A stretch of DNA of 25,037 nucleotides from Nephromyces sp. MM_2019 (lineage: Eukaryota > Apicomplexa > Aconoidasida > Nephromycida), in contig JADHZB010001298.1 of the NCBI GenBank assembly GCA_015657535.1, positions 24,019-49,055 of the forward strand. The letters are read 5' to 3'. Both the position numbers and the translations under genes were made by a program. The notes under the pieces were generated by a model. The model saw only the letters and a list, made by a program, of their open reading frames with translations, had not been told where the DNA came from and searched no databases. Shown piece by piece: positions 1-9,955 of this stretch. The first letter of the stretch is position 1. Each line of letters opens with the position of its first letter.

Positions 1-98
1 GCTCATTGAGATCAAAGCACACACACAATGACGCTGATTGAGATCAAAGCTATACTACCCAATGACGCTCATTGAGATCAAAGCACACACACAATAAG
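1..98. repeat. Three-copy 32-34 bp tandem repeat with CACACACA
   Basis: Three units begin at 1, 33 and 67. Each opens with GCTCATTGAGATCAAAGC or a one-base variant; units 1 and 3 then carry an (AC)n run, replaced in unit 2 by TATACTACCC. The window starts exactly at a unit boundary. It probably lies in an intron or beyond, on the downstream side of the minus-strand lectin gene. Confidence 0.9.
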
Positions 99-365
99 GC
101 TCCTTGACGCTAACAAGAAAACATCAAGTATTAAATAAGAAGATGGCAGCTATAAAAGCTGATAAAGAAGCAAAAAAAATTTCTTTTATCATTCATCTGC
201 GAGTAAACTCTTCACCTCGATAAAATTTTGCGTAGCTATTTGAAATCACCCACGTTTGCACACACTTAAATAGCATCAACACAAACTAGGGGCAAATAGC
301 TGATCAAATCTCTATTAATTTGGAACACATACACACGAGGAACAAAAAATTACGATGCCTGCTAC

Positions 366-2372
366 CTGAGTGGGAGTAGTAGAGTAGAAGTTGTAGTAAG
401 TGGTACTTGGTCCAATGACGTCCTCTACTCTGCTAATATGCCTTGAGCCATCATTATAAATCGCAGTGATTGAAGGGTTGTATTTCCCATCCTTGTCGTG
501 AGTCAGAAAGTATATACCTAATGCATTAGGATTGGTCTTATATCCGAGGAATTGCCCAGGAGCATTCGTGTCTTGCTTTTCTGCCTGAAAGTGGTGGGGA
601 TCTTGAAATATCTACAGCGATTAGTAAAAACTGCGCACACATACAGACTGGTACCTTCACCCTCAGAAGATTCAATTAGCAAAAATTAATCCCATAAACA
701 CACACGCACTGATATGCTTCCTCAGAGCACAAACTTACTACAACAATATGTTGACAGGGAGAAGAAAGCGTGTGTGCATCACCACAAAAAATCAATAAAA
801 GAGCTTCGTAGAACCTCAAATGGATGATTACCGGTAAACCAGTGAAATTTCGGCAAACTAGCAAAAAATTCCAGATACATGCACTCAAGTAAGCTTCACT
901 GAATTCATAAGCAGATACGTATAAAGTGATGCTGTAATAGGCTGTCTTGAATTCCCATAGAGCTATGAAACCACCTATCTACCATACAGGTTTGCTGCTT
1001 CTGCCTTGAAAATACTAGGGGCTGCATATTACAATCTGATACCTTCAATTCCTCAGAAAAAAAACACACAGGGAACTCCAAAACAGCTATATGCAGGATA
1101 TAGACATTCACACACATCTACCACGCATTAAACACAATCATGAGGTCTTCAAAAAATCCTGGCACACACAAGTACAAAGTAGTTACGCCTCCCAGCTTCT
1201 ATACTTAAACTACCTGACGTAGCAAAGCCTGTGATTCACTCCCACTTTCAAGAGAAAGCCAGAAAACAAACCCTTCAGGAAGGCTAGTTACTCCTACTGG
1301 CTGGTTACCCGCCCTTCCTATCCTCCCAACGAAGAAACTAAAGAAAATCTCAAAATTTGTGGTTTTCAGAGGATAGTTATGCCATAGGGAGCCAGTCAAG
1401 CCAGCTATTGCAGGAACAAGGATAAGGTTAGTTTTTGTGGGAACTGCTGCCCCATTTATATCCCAATCCCATACTTCTTGATAAGCATCGTAACTCAAAG
1501 GAGAAGTGAAGGAGTGTCGATACATCATCAGCTTGTAGGGTTTGGTATCCCCAGATTCGTTAGAAGCTGCTAAGCTGAGAGGGCTATTATCAGTGATAAC
1601 ACGATCGAATGCAATATCCTGCGATATTTGATGATTATTGTGATGAAGTAGAGGATCAATTGGGTGATTATGGGCTGGCATGGCAGCGTTATTTTGCTTT
1701 GCTTCAGCATTAGGGGGGGGGGCGAATTTCACTCCATCCTGTGGATTCTCTGAGCCCTCAAAAAGCCGGCGTTTTTTCAGCGTCTGCAATTCTGTCCTAG
1801 TCCTTTCTTGCGATAAGGAGAGCAAGGATGAAGGGAAAGATGCCTCAAATTCGCTTAGAGCAGATTTAGGTAAAAGGGTGCCTTCAGTCCCACTTGAAAA
1901 GGCTGGTGAATCGTTAGAATGAATTGGGTATAAAAATAGACATGAAAATTGAGATTATCGGGAGTTATCTGAAGAAAGGGGGGGATGCTAGGCTAAGCAT
2001 CGCTAGAGAGGTGGCATGAGAAATCACATGCAAAAGGAAAAGTCTTGGAGGAATATATGTGTGGCTAAGCAAAGGATATATACATTTGCTTATTTGAAGC
2101 AGCAATAAACCATAAATATAAACATATCTTTTCCTCAAGGAGCGAACAAGAGGAAAACGAGCAAATAAAAACAGTTGAAGGCTATGTTTGAAAAAATTGC
2201 AACCCTTTCAGTTACCTCCATAATCCACCGCTTCTTCAACATGGTCCGACATTTGTTGCCCATGAAACGCAAACGCCAAAGTAGATATTCCGAGAGTAAT
2301 GTATACCAAGCAACAAGTGCAAATCAAACCAGTACGGATAACCCGTAAACAAGTGTGCTGGAAGGAAGCCAT
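366..2372 (-). CDS. L-type (ERGIC-53/VIP36-like) lectin, 5' part, three exons
   Basis: Predicted exons are 2372-2216, 1902-1214 and 584-366, about 355 codons, continuing left out of the window. Junctions are GGAG|GTAACT to CCAG|CC (phase 1) and GTCAG|GTAG to TTTCAG|GC (phase 0); a TTCTAAC branch sequence precedes the first acceptor. Exon 1 encodes a signal peptide with a hydrophobic core (LICTCCLVYITLGISTLAFA). Next come about 120 polar residues including an Asn/His-rich patch (residues ~127-145). The lectin domain starts near residue 175: YRHSFTSPL, then VWDWDINGAAVPTKTNLIL, GSLWHNYP, FEIFFSFFVG, EGFVFWLSLE, ALGIYFLTHDKDGKYNPSI and NDGSRHI. This order matches ER-Golgi cargo-receptor lectins that bind high-mannose glycans. 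The end of the domain and any membrane anchor lie outside. An upstream in-frame ATG at 2408 is an alternative start. Some expected metal ligands look substituted. The fold assignment is strong; glycan binding is uncertain. Confidence 0.82.
585..1213 (-). other. Lectin gene intron 2
   Basis: The intron is 629 nt with GTAGTT at the donor and CTTTCAG at the acceptor, phase 0. It holds several short CA/TG runs (near 645, 700, 768, 1064 and 1110). Two short minus ORFs inside it (676-888, 905-1117) show no lectin features. Confidence 0.7.
1903..2215 (-). other. Lectin gene intron 1
   Basis: The intron is 313 nt with GTAACT at the donor and CACCAG at the acceptor. A TTCTAAC sequence lies about 10 nt before the acceptor and is a good branch-site candidate. 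Splicing keeps the frame, turning a split GGA-G / CC into Gly-Ala. Confidence 0.7.
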
Positions 2373-2429
2373 GGCCAGGCGCTCCGATGCAGAGGTAGAG
2401 ATCCGCATGATGAGCACACCAGCTCAAGT

Positions 2430-3540
2430 AACAGCGGCAAATCGATGAAACTTTCTTTAGTTAGCCGCTGCGCCTGACAGCAAGACAAGTAGACTTGTTA
2501 TAAAATGTTGGCACACAGCAAATACTATAAAAGTTGCTTTGTCACATCAAGCTATCACACTAAGCTCGAGTGTCTTTTCCTACTCACTATTCGAGTCAAA
2601 GTCACAGAGAGTCCAGAGAAGGCTAAAAAATCAGTCTCAGCCCATCTAAACCACACCTTTTCATACATTTTTATCCGCAAAAACTACAAACTTTTTCCAA
2701 AAAATAAACCTAAAGCAACAACGAAGCTAAATTATACTGATAGCCTCGAAGTACTAGTTGCTGTAGTTTTACCTTAACGGCAAACACGTATCCCCGCTGA
2801 ACTTGGAGGCTTCACAGAGAAGTATACACACAAAATTGACGTAAAGAAGTAAAAACGACGAGAAAACAGACAATATATTATAGGGTAGCTTTAAAGCTTC
2901 AAATCATCTCTAGCTGCAGGGCTGCAACTGCATTCCGAAAAGAATCATAAAGCGCGCCTCCTCTAAAGCAGTTACCCAAAACCCAACGCCATGGGTGTAC
3001 ATACACTCAATGCTTCATCTCAGTATTTGTCAAAACTACAAATAAGGACTGCTTCTTCTCGAGTTTTTTGAACGACTTTTAGCGCCCGCATTGAGTTTAT
3101 TACGTACAGAGAGGCAAGGATGTTTTCTATATGACACGCGTTCTCCATTTGACATTCTTTATTATCTTTAGAGGAAAGCGAAGGCTACATTTCATGCATT
3201 GTTTGGATGAATTCCGGCACAGTGACGATTCATTGATACGACCTTTTTTTCACCTGTTGCAGGCATGTTACCGCGTTCTTTCTATCAGCCAATCTCACAG
3301 GATAATTGACTCCTGATAGCATAAAAAGAATAGTAAGCATAGCACGAGAAGAAATAAGCTGCCTTTACATTGCAAATCATGTTATGTTGCGTTGTTTACT
3401 CTGTATAATTATACCTACTCCATAATTTGATTACCTGTATAGCCTTGCGTGTGCATTAGCGCTAGATTTCGCTCTTTTTTTCTTCAGCGAGTGAAAAAGG
3501 TAAGTACTGCAAAAATGCAAGCAATGAGCTGATGTTCCGC
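2430..3540. other. Intergenic stretch, no supported gene
   Basis: This is the 5' side of the lectin gene. A TTTTATAA motif near 2498-2503 could be a promoter element, though it is about 130 bp from the chosen start. Plus-strand open frames at 2505-2777 (Lys/Thr-rich) and 3131-3316 have no recognisable domain, no convincing splice context and mixed composition. I do not call them genes. Confidence 0.4.
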
Positions 3541-3581
3541 TCCTACTGCTGATACAACACATACGCACACACTAGAACACT

Positions 3582-4062
3582 GTGTGGGCATACGACTAAC
3601 GATGCAACACACGCATAAGTTATGTACACGCATAGACACAGACACACGTTACACATTACACACACACACACACACACACGGGCACACACACACACACAGA
3701 CACACACAGACACACACACGGGCGCACACACACACACACACGGGCACACACACACACACGGGCACACACACACACACGGGCACACACACACACACGGGCA
3801 CACACACACACACGGGCACACACACACACACACACGGGCACACACACACACACACACACACACGGGCACACACACACACACACACACACGGGCACACACA
3901 CACACACAAATACACAGGCAGATATACACACAGACAGGTGCACATACAGACGCACACCTACACGGAGACCCAACAGGCACACACACCCAACACGCACACA
4001 GGGACACCCAACACACATCACACAAAACACAAGACTTCGTGTGGGCATACGCCATAAGTTAT
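3582..4062. repeat. CA microsatellite / GGGC(AC)n array with flanking direct repeats
   Basis: A long (CA)n tract from about 3657 to 3907 is broken by GGG at ten places. From 3741 to 3813 the interruptions are exactly 18 bp apart, giving a higher-order unit GGGCACACACACACACAC. The array is framed by two short direct repeats: GTGTGGGCATACG at 3582-3594 and 4039-4051, and CATAAGTTAT at 3614-3623 and 4053-4062. All six frames are open here because of the repeat (His-Thr or Cys-Val polymers); these are not genes. Confidence 0.93.
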
Positions 4063-4069
4063 TCGTAGC

Positions 4070-5440
4070 GCCTAGAGCATCAACATTCGAAAGCCCTGAA
4101 AAAGCACAGCGCACGCAGAGCGCAATTATACGAGAAACTTTTGAAGAGGGAGCTTTTGGATTAACCAGACTGATGTTTTTAGGGCATCAACACAAGTCAA
4201 AATAAAAGGCCGCTCTCTCTATAAAATCATCGAGTCTCTACCTTTTTTCTCCTGCAGCAAATACCTCATGATGTCGAATATAAACAGTTCAACAGAACTG
4301 CCGCTCACTAAAATTTACATTTATAAAATTTTTCAACTCAAAATCGTCTGAAACTGGAACATTTTTTAGTAGTTTTGCAAGTAATTACATTAAATTTATT
4401 TTTACTACAGAAAAGATTCCCTTTTTTGAATATAAACATGAAAAAATTCGGTTTAAATTGCTTATTCTCAAGTTTTTTCCTGATAAAATTGCCACTGATA
4501 TCATGGCAATTCAAGGGTTTCTATAGCAAAACGCAATGCTATGCGGTGTACGTACAGTCAGTACGCGGAAGGAAAATCGTCGTTTATTAATGTAAATTAA
4601 TTCTAGATTTTTATACTCAACTCGACAGCTTTAAAAATCTTTGTGTTATACTCCCCGTGGCACAGATTTAAACAGAAGGAATTACTATCCTGCAACTATA
4701 AAAAAGGATGAATTTTTGAAGAATAAATTACGCTCATTACGCCACCATAGGCATAACTTTGATAGCTTTTTTAGGAAGCTAGAAGAGGTATTTGATGTAA
4801 TCCAGTGAATATTAAGCTGAGTACAAGCTAGAAGAGGTACCTAGCGTAAACCAGTGAATAATATCCTCATTAAAGCTCAGCGAATGACTGCTTGCTGCTA
4901 CGGCAAAAAAACAGAGAGGGCTACGTTTAATTAGATAGCCGGCCCACAAGCACTAGGATTCAAATTTCACTAGTATTCTAGAGGCGACTACTTTTCTTGC
5001 AGTATATCGGATTTTCTAATAAAACGTCTTGTAAAGTATTACGCAAATGAATTTTGTAATAAAAAATTTCTTGGGGTAAATTTGGCGTTTTTAACGTTTT
5101 TTATGTAGACTCACACTGCAGGTAGCTATTTACTAAGAGTGATTTCAGCCTCTTGACAAGAGGAAGTAATAAGAAACAAATATTATCAATAGAAACTGCA
5201 TATAATAAAAAAGCTGGAATCCAGTATGTATAATAAAATATGCAATTTCTTCTCCTTCAATAATTTTAACATTTAAATCGCAAATAGTATGATACTTTAT
5301 GATTTCTATTGCCAGAAACTAGTGGCAATTATGAGCTGGTTATGAGTTTGACCGAAACCTTGAATAGTTTGGGATGAAAAATACACCCAAAACACTAGTG
5401 TGCATACATCTCAATCACACAAACAAAAGCAACATCCTAA
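4070..5440. other. AT-rich intergenic stretch with one short direct repeat
   Basis: No supported gene. The sequence is AT-rich with frequent stops in all frames. One diverged direct repeat, GCTAGAAGAGGTA followed by CCAGTGAATA, occurs at 4778-4811 and 4827-4861 (period 49). The plus ORF at 4375-4590 is hydrophobic/Lys-rich and looks like chance in AT-rich DNA. Confidence 0.4.
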
Positions 5441-5449
5441 CAAAACTAA

Positions 5450-5575
5450 AGCTACACACACATATACATATACAAAAATAGGCAGGCGCGCGCAGACACA
5501 CACACACCAAGACACACCAAGACGCACACAAACACAAACTTGAATACACACACAAACAAACACACAAACACACAG
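5450..5575. repeat. Imperfect CA-rich tract
   Basis: Degenerate (CA)n and CAAACA units with a short GCGCGC core near 5487. The minus ORF across it (5452-5667) is a Val/Cys/Phe shadow of the repeat. Confidence 0.8.
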
Positions 5576-5798
5576 ATATTCTTAGCTAATGCAATCTTTT
5601 TCCTACTAGCCGCAAACATTACTACCCCACAATTTATTTTTTGCCATTTCTTTGGAGATGCATCCATTTTCCCCTGTAGTAGCTGCGAAACCCTTTAGAG
5701 AAGTCTCCCTCTCACCCTTAAAACAAACTTTACCTAGAGTAATGCTAAGTTTCAAATGCTGCCTAGGCTCCACATTTTTGCAATGCTGAGGTTCTTAG

Positions 5799-6071
5799 AT
5801 GAAGGGAAAAACTGAGAAAAGTGAAGATTTTTTATTTTCTGAAGCAGAAAAGCCCCAAAGCCACAGCGGAAAAAATATGCATTTCATGGTAATGACGTAT
5901 TCCACGATCATTCTGCTTGTTTCTTTAATATATATTCGCCAAGAAGGAGCTATTGCGACTCAAGCATCAATGTATACATTTTCTAGCTCATATGTATATT
6001 GCCCGGTAATAATACACAACATGGAAGAATTTCTCTTCTTACAATACGAAGTTCTTTGGGTAATTTTCTGA
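5799..6071 (+). CDS. Hypothetical short protein with one membrane segment
   Basis: Unrecognised 90-residue ORF with an ATG start. The N-terminal ~28 residues are charged and Lys/Glu-rich. A hydrophobic segment follows at ~31-47 (MVMTYSTIILLVSLIYI), which would be a signal anchor. A plausible donor (CCG|GTAATA) lies near 6004, so the ORF could be the first exon of a longer gene. No domain or neighbour supports a function, and chance remains possible in this AT-rich DNA. Confidence 0.25.
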   Translation: MKGKTEKSEDFLFSEAEKPQSHSGKNMHFMVMTYSTIILLVSLIYIRQEGAIATQASMYTFSSSYVYCPVIIHNMEEFLFLQYEVLWVIF

Positions 6072-6249
6072 GCTGCAAAAGCAATGTGAGGAGGCGTCAT
6101 GGTATTTCAATCAACCCCAAAGATTTTTCTTCACAGGCTACAGTGAGTCGCTAGCTGTTGAGAAGGTAGATTCTCCTCCATTGCAGTGTAAATCACTTTG
6201 GTTTCGCTTCTGATCTAATAATGGTTTCAGGCAGTATCGGGGGGGCCAA

Positions 6250-6480
6250 CATATGATGATAGCTGCAGATGGTGAGTGCGTTTGTTACTGCTTTGTCTCC
6301 ATCATATACTGGCCGTACGCACATTTGCTAGTACTTTGTGGCGATCGTATGAGAGTTACACACACATGTGCTACTCCACTGGCAAGTATATAATCCCTGC
6401 ACACACATTTGCTACTGCTCCTCAATCACACAATCGGTGCACATCCATTTGCTACTCCTTCCTCATCATCTGAACACCCG
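6250..6480. repeat. Degenerate repeats with TTTGCTACT core
   Basis: The motif (C)ACATTTGCTACT or a close variant recurs about five times (near 6280, 6320, 6367, 6403 and 6446), usually just after a CACACA run. Spacing is roughly 40-45 bp. Two short overlapping ORFs at 6276-6595 follow from the repeat and have no other support. Confidence 0.6.
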
Positions 6481-6617
6481 CAAACACCTTTCACCCAACT
6501 GCCTTCATTCTCGTAGCTTAATTAACCCTACGCCCGAATTTGCCGAGACACAGCGAAAGCAAAACTTCACCCTTTCACAAGCCACCCTCAACTAGAGCAA
6601 CTTGTCGCTTCCGTGCA

Positions 6618-7147
6618 TGATCCAACTGCGCGCTGGACGAAGCTTTTGAAAGCCATTTTCTCCACTTCACGACCCACCCTGGGGCACCATTACTCACCCA
6701 AGACTTCATCTTCGTCGTTATCTCAATGAGTAACTCCTGTCACAGGTACTTTGCGATTGGGGCACACAGTGCACGTAAAAAGCTGAAGAGGGCCCCTTCC
6801 TGCGTCAGCAGTTATGCGCCTACGGCTACTGAAAATTTTGTGCCAGACGAACGGCTACTTCATGAGTATCAACCAATATAATATGAGGTATTCCGCAAAT
6901 TTGCCTTCTAATGCCTTTCCCAATGCAACCAGCACATACACGGAAATCTGCAAATTCAGTTCCCAATACCTTCCCCCACCCGCTACCCCCTATAGGCCAG
7001 TTTGAGAGAGTAAGATTTACGTTTGACGCTGCTGCTGCTTTCACCAACGGTCCGCTTATTGAGGCTGTTGCCAGCGGGGGGAGCTTGTTCCACACAACAC
7101 ACTTGAGAGGCGGGTTCCTGCACCACATGGGCGTTGCACATATCTGA
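6618..7147 (+). other. Weak coding-like fragments
   Basis: This stretch is less AT-rich than its surroundings. One plus frame from about 6618 to 6880 reads for roughly 88 codons without a stop (including SNCALDEAFESHF and ARKKLKRAPSC), then meets two TAA codons. A different plus frame is open at 6911-7147 (including FERVRFTFDAAAAFTNGPL). A CTGTCACAG|GTACTT near 6744 could be an acceptor or a donor. I recognise no family. It may be exons of an unknown gene or a decayed one; no consistent splice model was found. Confidence 0.25.
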
Positions 7148-7149
7148 GT

Positions 7150-8100
7150 ACTGCTTCCACGGCTTTACTTTAAATGGCACAATAGGCGCGATTGGGTGCA
7201 CTCTTGGCAAAGTCGGAGAGCTGCTGTTTTTCGGTAGTTTACAATATATTTGTATTCACTTACTACCTCCCGGCTTTGCTATTCCTGTCTGTTCTTCAGT
7301 CATAATTCTTTTCGTATTATTTTTTATACCTTTCCAATACCTTTATGGAAAAAAAACCCGCGGAAAATTCCCCTCTTAGCGCGTTTTTTCTGGGTATTTA
7401 AAGGAGCATTTGTTTTTGGCGCGGAAAGAAGCCCACGGGAGCTTTCTTTGGGAGGCTTAACCGGGGGTATATTCAGCAATGTAAGCCAGTAAGGTTGAGA
7501 AAAATTTTGGTAGAAATGTATGTGTGTGTGGGTGTGTGTGCGGGTGCGGGTGTATGTGGGTGTATTTTCGTAGTTTTTGTGATTAACTGCATAACTTTAG
7601 GTTCCTTTGGTTAGGTGGAGTGGCAATTGTCTAGGATTTAGGCTTGGATATTGTCCTGATATGTAAGGAGATTAATTTCCGGGTTGGTCTCCTTTGGAGC
7701 TCAACGTTATGTGCAATGATTTGGTGCCCGATTGTGTATTGACTTAATGAGTTTTAGGAAGTAGTATTTCTTGCTTATTCATGATATGCTGGTAGATGTT
7801 TCTACTTTTTGGAAGTGCGTGTAAATTGGGGTTGGAAAGGGGTGTTGGTTTGGGGAAATTACTTTTGTAACATGGTGTATGATGAAGAGGGAGGGGAGGG
7901 ATTTGTTCGTCTCTGACTAGACGCATGGAAATCTACACAATACTCTATGTTCTACAATGATGAGAAATGAATTTGTTCATCTCTTTTTAAACGCAATGAA
8001 ATCTGCACTTTGTGGCTCTTTATTCGATGATATCGGTTTTGTTGTTGTTTAGTGGCCAAAATGTACGAGACTTGGGTAGTTTTCTAGTGAATATCAAAGT
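7150..8100. other. Intergenic stretch with a TG tract
   Basis: No supported gene. A degenerate TG/GTGGG tract sits at about 7519-7565. The plus ORFs at 7134-7379 and 7250-7492 and the minus ORF at 7744-7926 lack recognisable features. Confidence 0.4.
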
Positions 8101-8249
8101 TGTACAAAGCACAGGCACACACACACACGGTTTCAGATGATAAGCTAGAATGCCATTAGAAGGCAGAAACGCCTAATATTGAAGTATTGTTGCTGAGCTT
8201 TTCGTGGATTTATCACCATGTATTACATTGTGCTGACTAAAGTTCGACT

Positions 8250-9101
8250 ATAGCCCAGAGTTTTGCAATTTTGTTTGTACTTTTTCAAGCCTGCCAAACT
8301 TAAGCTGGACTCTGAGTATGAGTACTGCACACACATATTCAATGACGGCAGAAATGGCTGTCTTTTCCTCAGCTTTAATGAGCTCATTTGCACAAAAATG
8401 TGCAATATCTTCCTGATATACAAGATAGTGCACTTTTTTGTAAGATATAAAGGACTAATATCTCCAAGGGCAGCAGCTTCTAGATTTTCTTGAGAATCTT
8501 CTTGATCTTCGTAGGTTGAAGTTTTTTCTGTGCATTCGATTGCATATTCCAAAGAGAAGCTCCTTTTTTCCTTATTTTTCTGTGAAATTAAGAATTTTTG
8601 AAGCATCTTCACTGCTTCTATTGCTCTAAAGCGAGCAATGAAGATTTAATTGTTAATAGTAGATTGCCTGTATTACTAGTGTTTAGATGTTTTTACTTGA
8701 ATGTGGTTTATACCTATATACGTGTATATGTGGTGCTCGGCTATAAATCTGTGTGGGTGCTTGGAAACTTTATAGACGTGAGTGCATCTATGCTCATGGA
8801 TTATCCACCTGTGTACGTACTTGAAAACTTTATACACACTATGCATGTGTGTATGTGCTCACGCTTTGATTTTTTGGCGAAAATTGATACTTTTCTTCGC
8901 TTTTCACAGGGACTAAGCTTGGATCCACCTGCAGGAGGGGGTGTGCAGGAATTGATGGGTCGTCTTGAGCTGCTTACGTAATTGATGGGGCTCAAAAGTA
9001 TTGGCACACACCGTAGTTTTTAATTTCTTGATAGTATTCCTGGTACTTCTCTCAATATCCAAGGGATTAATAAAAAGATAGAGAGCTGCACTGTGCTTCA
9101 T
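8250..9101 (-). CDS. Unrecognised spliced gene
   Basis: Three phase-0 exons join cleanly: 9101-9012 (30 codons from ATG), 8928-8863, then one starting at 8579. Junctions are ACG|GTGTGTGCC to CCTGCAG|GTG, and AAAGC|GTGAGC to TTTCACAG|AAA. Translation gives MKHSAALYLFINPLDIERST, then DPSLVPVKSEEKYQFSP, then an acidic Ser/Glu-rich part (YEDQEDSQENLEAAALGD). Near 8455 the coding-like frame changes to one reading YQEDIAHFCANELIKAEEK down to a stop near 8248. A 23-nt segment starting GTCC, with CTTAC and ending AAAAAG, would restore the frame if it were an intron; its donor is poor, so a frameshift is an alternative. No family recognised. Helical charged composition suggests a soluble protein. Confidence 0.45.
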
Positions 9102-9110
9102 CTCTTGTCT

Positions 9111-9136
9111 CTAGCAGCATTTGCGTGTGCTGCTAG
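9111..9136. repeat. 8-bp perfect inverted repeat, 10-nt loop
   Basis: CTAGCAGC at 9111-9118 pairs with GCTGCTAG at 9129-9136. It sits between the TAG of the possible upstream minus exon and the ATG of the next minus gene, with the TAG in the stem. It does not resemble the histone mRNA stem-loop. Confidence 0.7.
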
Positions 9137-9256
9137 TAGAAGCCAAATTTCAGCCTTCTTTTTGCCAACTCAGTTGTATGTGATGGATATATAACAAAAG
9201 TTGAATAATCAGTCCCTGCAATTGCATTTCCATCTTCATCTAATCTTTTAAAGTTA
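9134..9256 (-). CDS. Possible last exon of another minus-strand gene
   Basis: About 40 codons read without interruption and end at a TAG, in a frame including YFLNFKRLDEDGN and TDYSTFVIYPSHTTELAKRR. The acceptor could be AAAAG near 9256, or TTAACTTTAAAAG a little further on, which carries a branch-like CTTAAC. The composition looks like real protein, but earlier exons were not found and no family is recognised. The stop lies inside an inverted repeat, about 33 bp before the ATG of the next minus-strand gene. Confidence 0.3.
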
Positions 9257-9589
9257 AGAAAATACTTTTATTTGTATTTATAGAAACAAAGAAGCCCCAA
9301 CATTGTCTTTTTTTAGTCTTTTCTCAATTTATTTCATAGCCTAAATGAGTTGAAACCTTATGCAACTTTATCGCTGTTATAGCAGCTTACTAGCTCAGTT
9401 ACTATCAACATTAGAGCATTGCTTGCTATTCAAGCTCCTGCAGCTGTTGGCTGCTGCTCAAGCACCCAATCTACCTGCCTCCTCTGATTGTTATATGCTC
9501 CTTTTTCTATGATTTGTTAGTCAAGCTAGAATCTCATTTTATTGTTTCTTTTCCTCTCCTCCACGAAGGCTCTTCCTCATCTCGATTTC

Positions 9590-9795
9590 TGCCTGTGTGT
9601 GTGTGTTGGTGTGTCTGCCTGTATGTGTTTGTTTTTGTATCTCCCTGTGTCTGTGTATGCGTGTGTTGGTCTGTCTCCCTGTGCGTGTGTCTGCCTGTGC
9701 ATGTTTGCTTATGTGCCTCCCTGTGTGTGCCTCCCTGTACGTTTGTCTCCCTGTGCGTGTGTCTACCTGTCTCCGTCTACCTGTGCGTGATGCTC
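9590..9795. repeat. Degenerate TG-rich minisatellite
   Basis: Units resemble GTGTGTCTCCCTGTGC or GTGTCTGCCTGT, about 14-18 bp, repeated roughly a dozen times with many variants. The plus frames give Cys/Val/Leu polymers and the minus frame gives His/Thr/Arg; both are repeat shadows, not genes. Confidence 0.85.
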
Positions 9796-9915
9796 TCCTC
9801 ATTTGTAATCTTTTACTCGTTATATATTATGTGAAGACCCCCCCCTGATAACTCTGTTTCTTTCCGAAGGCCATATGCACATTTTCGCACCATAGAAAGT
9901 CCCCTTTTTCCCCAG

Positions 9916-9924
9916 ATATATAAG
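9916..9924 (+). promoter_or_regulatory. TATA-like element before the serine-rich coding region
   Basis: ATATATAAG lies about 40 bp upstream of an ATG at 9956 that opens a coding-like frame. It resembles a TATA box, but the distance leaves room for only a very short 5' UTR. TATATA is not rare in this window. Confidence 0.3.
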
Positions 9925-9955
9925 ATTGGAGCAGCAATCTCAATAGCGTTAGAAT

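Noticed and set aside
3543..4114. Several long ORFs on both strands across the CA array (His/Thr and Cys/Val polymers)
   Set aside because: All frames are open only because the dinucleotide repeat contains no stop; there is no independent coding signal.
4375..4590. 71-residue hydrophobic/Lys-rich plus ORF
   Set aside because: AT-rich chance ORF without splice, promoter or domain support.
9539..9848. Cys/Leu-rich plus ORFs and Arg/Thr minus ORF
   Set aside because: Shadows of the TG minisatellite.
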